Assembly: GCF_000337555.1 (NCBI RefSeq)
Contig: NZ_AOIO01000039.1
Coordinates: 1-42,402 of the forward strand
Source of the DNA: Natrialba asiatica DSM 12278
Lineage (GTDB): Archaea > Halobacteriota > Halobacteria > Halobacteriales > Natrialbaceae
DNA: 42,402 nucleotides
Direction: 5' to 3'
The position numbers and the translations under genes are program-made. Positions 42,333 through 42,402 of the stretch are shown in pieces (the first letter of the stretch is position 1; the number at the start of each line of letters is the position of its first letter). Under the pieces are notes generated by a model. That model was not told the DNA's origin and did no database searches. It saw nothing but the letters and a program-made list of their open reading frames with translations.

Positions 42333-42402
42333 GCCCGGGTGGTGTAGTGGCCCATCATACGACCCTGTCACGGTCGTGACGCGGGTTCAAATCCCGCCTC
42401 GG
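42333..42402 (+). tRNA. tRNA-Asp (GTC), truncated at the window end
   Basis: The acceptor strand is GCCCGGG. The anticodon stem CGACC/GGTCG encloses CTGTCAC with anticodon GTC, and the T-arm is GCGGG-TTCAAAT-CCCGC. The sequence ends in CTCGG, so the last 3 nt (GC plus the discriminator base) lie beyond the window. The 70 visible bases otherwise form a normal cloverleaf. Confidence 0.93.

Overview
The window is high-GC archaeal DNA from a haloarchaeon (class Halobacteria). The proteins are strongly acidic. RNA polymerase subunits A and B are each split in two (A'/A'' and B'/B''). Many starts appear leaderless, with a TATA-like box about 25-30 nt upstream, and several encoded families (HalOD1, DUF5806, DUF5781, PhoU-RCK) are typical of the group. 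I cannot fix the genus; Natrialba/Natrinema/Haloterrigena-type organisms are an impression only. The first 30 bases carry a Tn5/Nextera mosaic-end adapter, and the last bases stop 3 nt short of the end of a tRNA-Asp, so both edges look like contig ends.

Layout. 138-8169: an M23-fold protein divergent from a lipoate-ligase-like gene, a membrane-anchored protein, a Tat-exported polysaccharide-lyase-14-like protein, a DUF5806 protein, a thiolase, an M48 membrane protease and a small membrane protein. 8198-11878: a tungsten aldehyde:ferredoxin oxidoreductase, a translationally coupled pair of half-size MgtE-type channels and a lipoprotein. 12041-17531: two paralogous 680-aa long-chain acyl-CoA synthetases flanking an aminoglycoside-phosphotransferase-like kinase. 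17683-25023: a metallo-beta-lactamase-fold hydrolase, a cation-diffusion-facilitator transporter, a clear fluoride riboswitch driving two overlapping crcB genes, a duplicated PhoU/RCK-C protein, seryl-tRNA synthetase, and a two-gene regulator/HalOD1 operon. 25229-42402: the information-processing block read leftward (tRNA-Asp lies on the opposite strand): rpoH-rpoB''-rpoB'-rpoA'-rpoA''-nusA, then aldehyde dehydrogenase and a V4R-like gene, then rpsL-rpsG, an MFS transporter and a DUF5781 gene, then elongation factor 2.

How the genes work together. The acyl-CoA synthetases and thiolase suggest fatty-acid or acyl-CoA metabolism. The riboswitch and CrcB pair form a self-contained fluoride-resistance unit. 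The rpo/str block is core transcription and translation, interrupted by metabolic and transport genes.

The most interesting non-genic signal is a family of three diverged, imperfectly palindromic elements of about 85-96 bp (3217-3301, 11949-12044, 15334-15419). Each lies between convergent genes, and in each one terminus (CTGA[T/G]A[C/G]GG) supplies the TGA stop codon of the adjoining gene. They could be bidirectional terminators, a MITE-like element, or both. Other structured non-coding signals are a palindrome overlapping an ATG, a 16-bp perfect palindrome upstream of the aldehyde dehydrogenase, 12- to 16-bp repeats in the nusA-ALDH gap, and a 29-bp duplication spanning a stop codon. I found no CRISPR array, prophage, transposase or known defence system.
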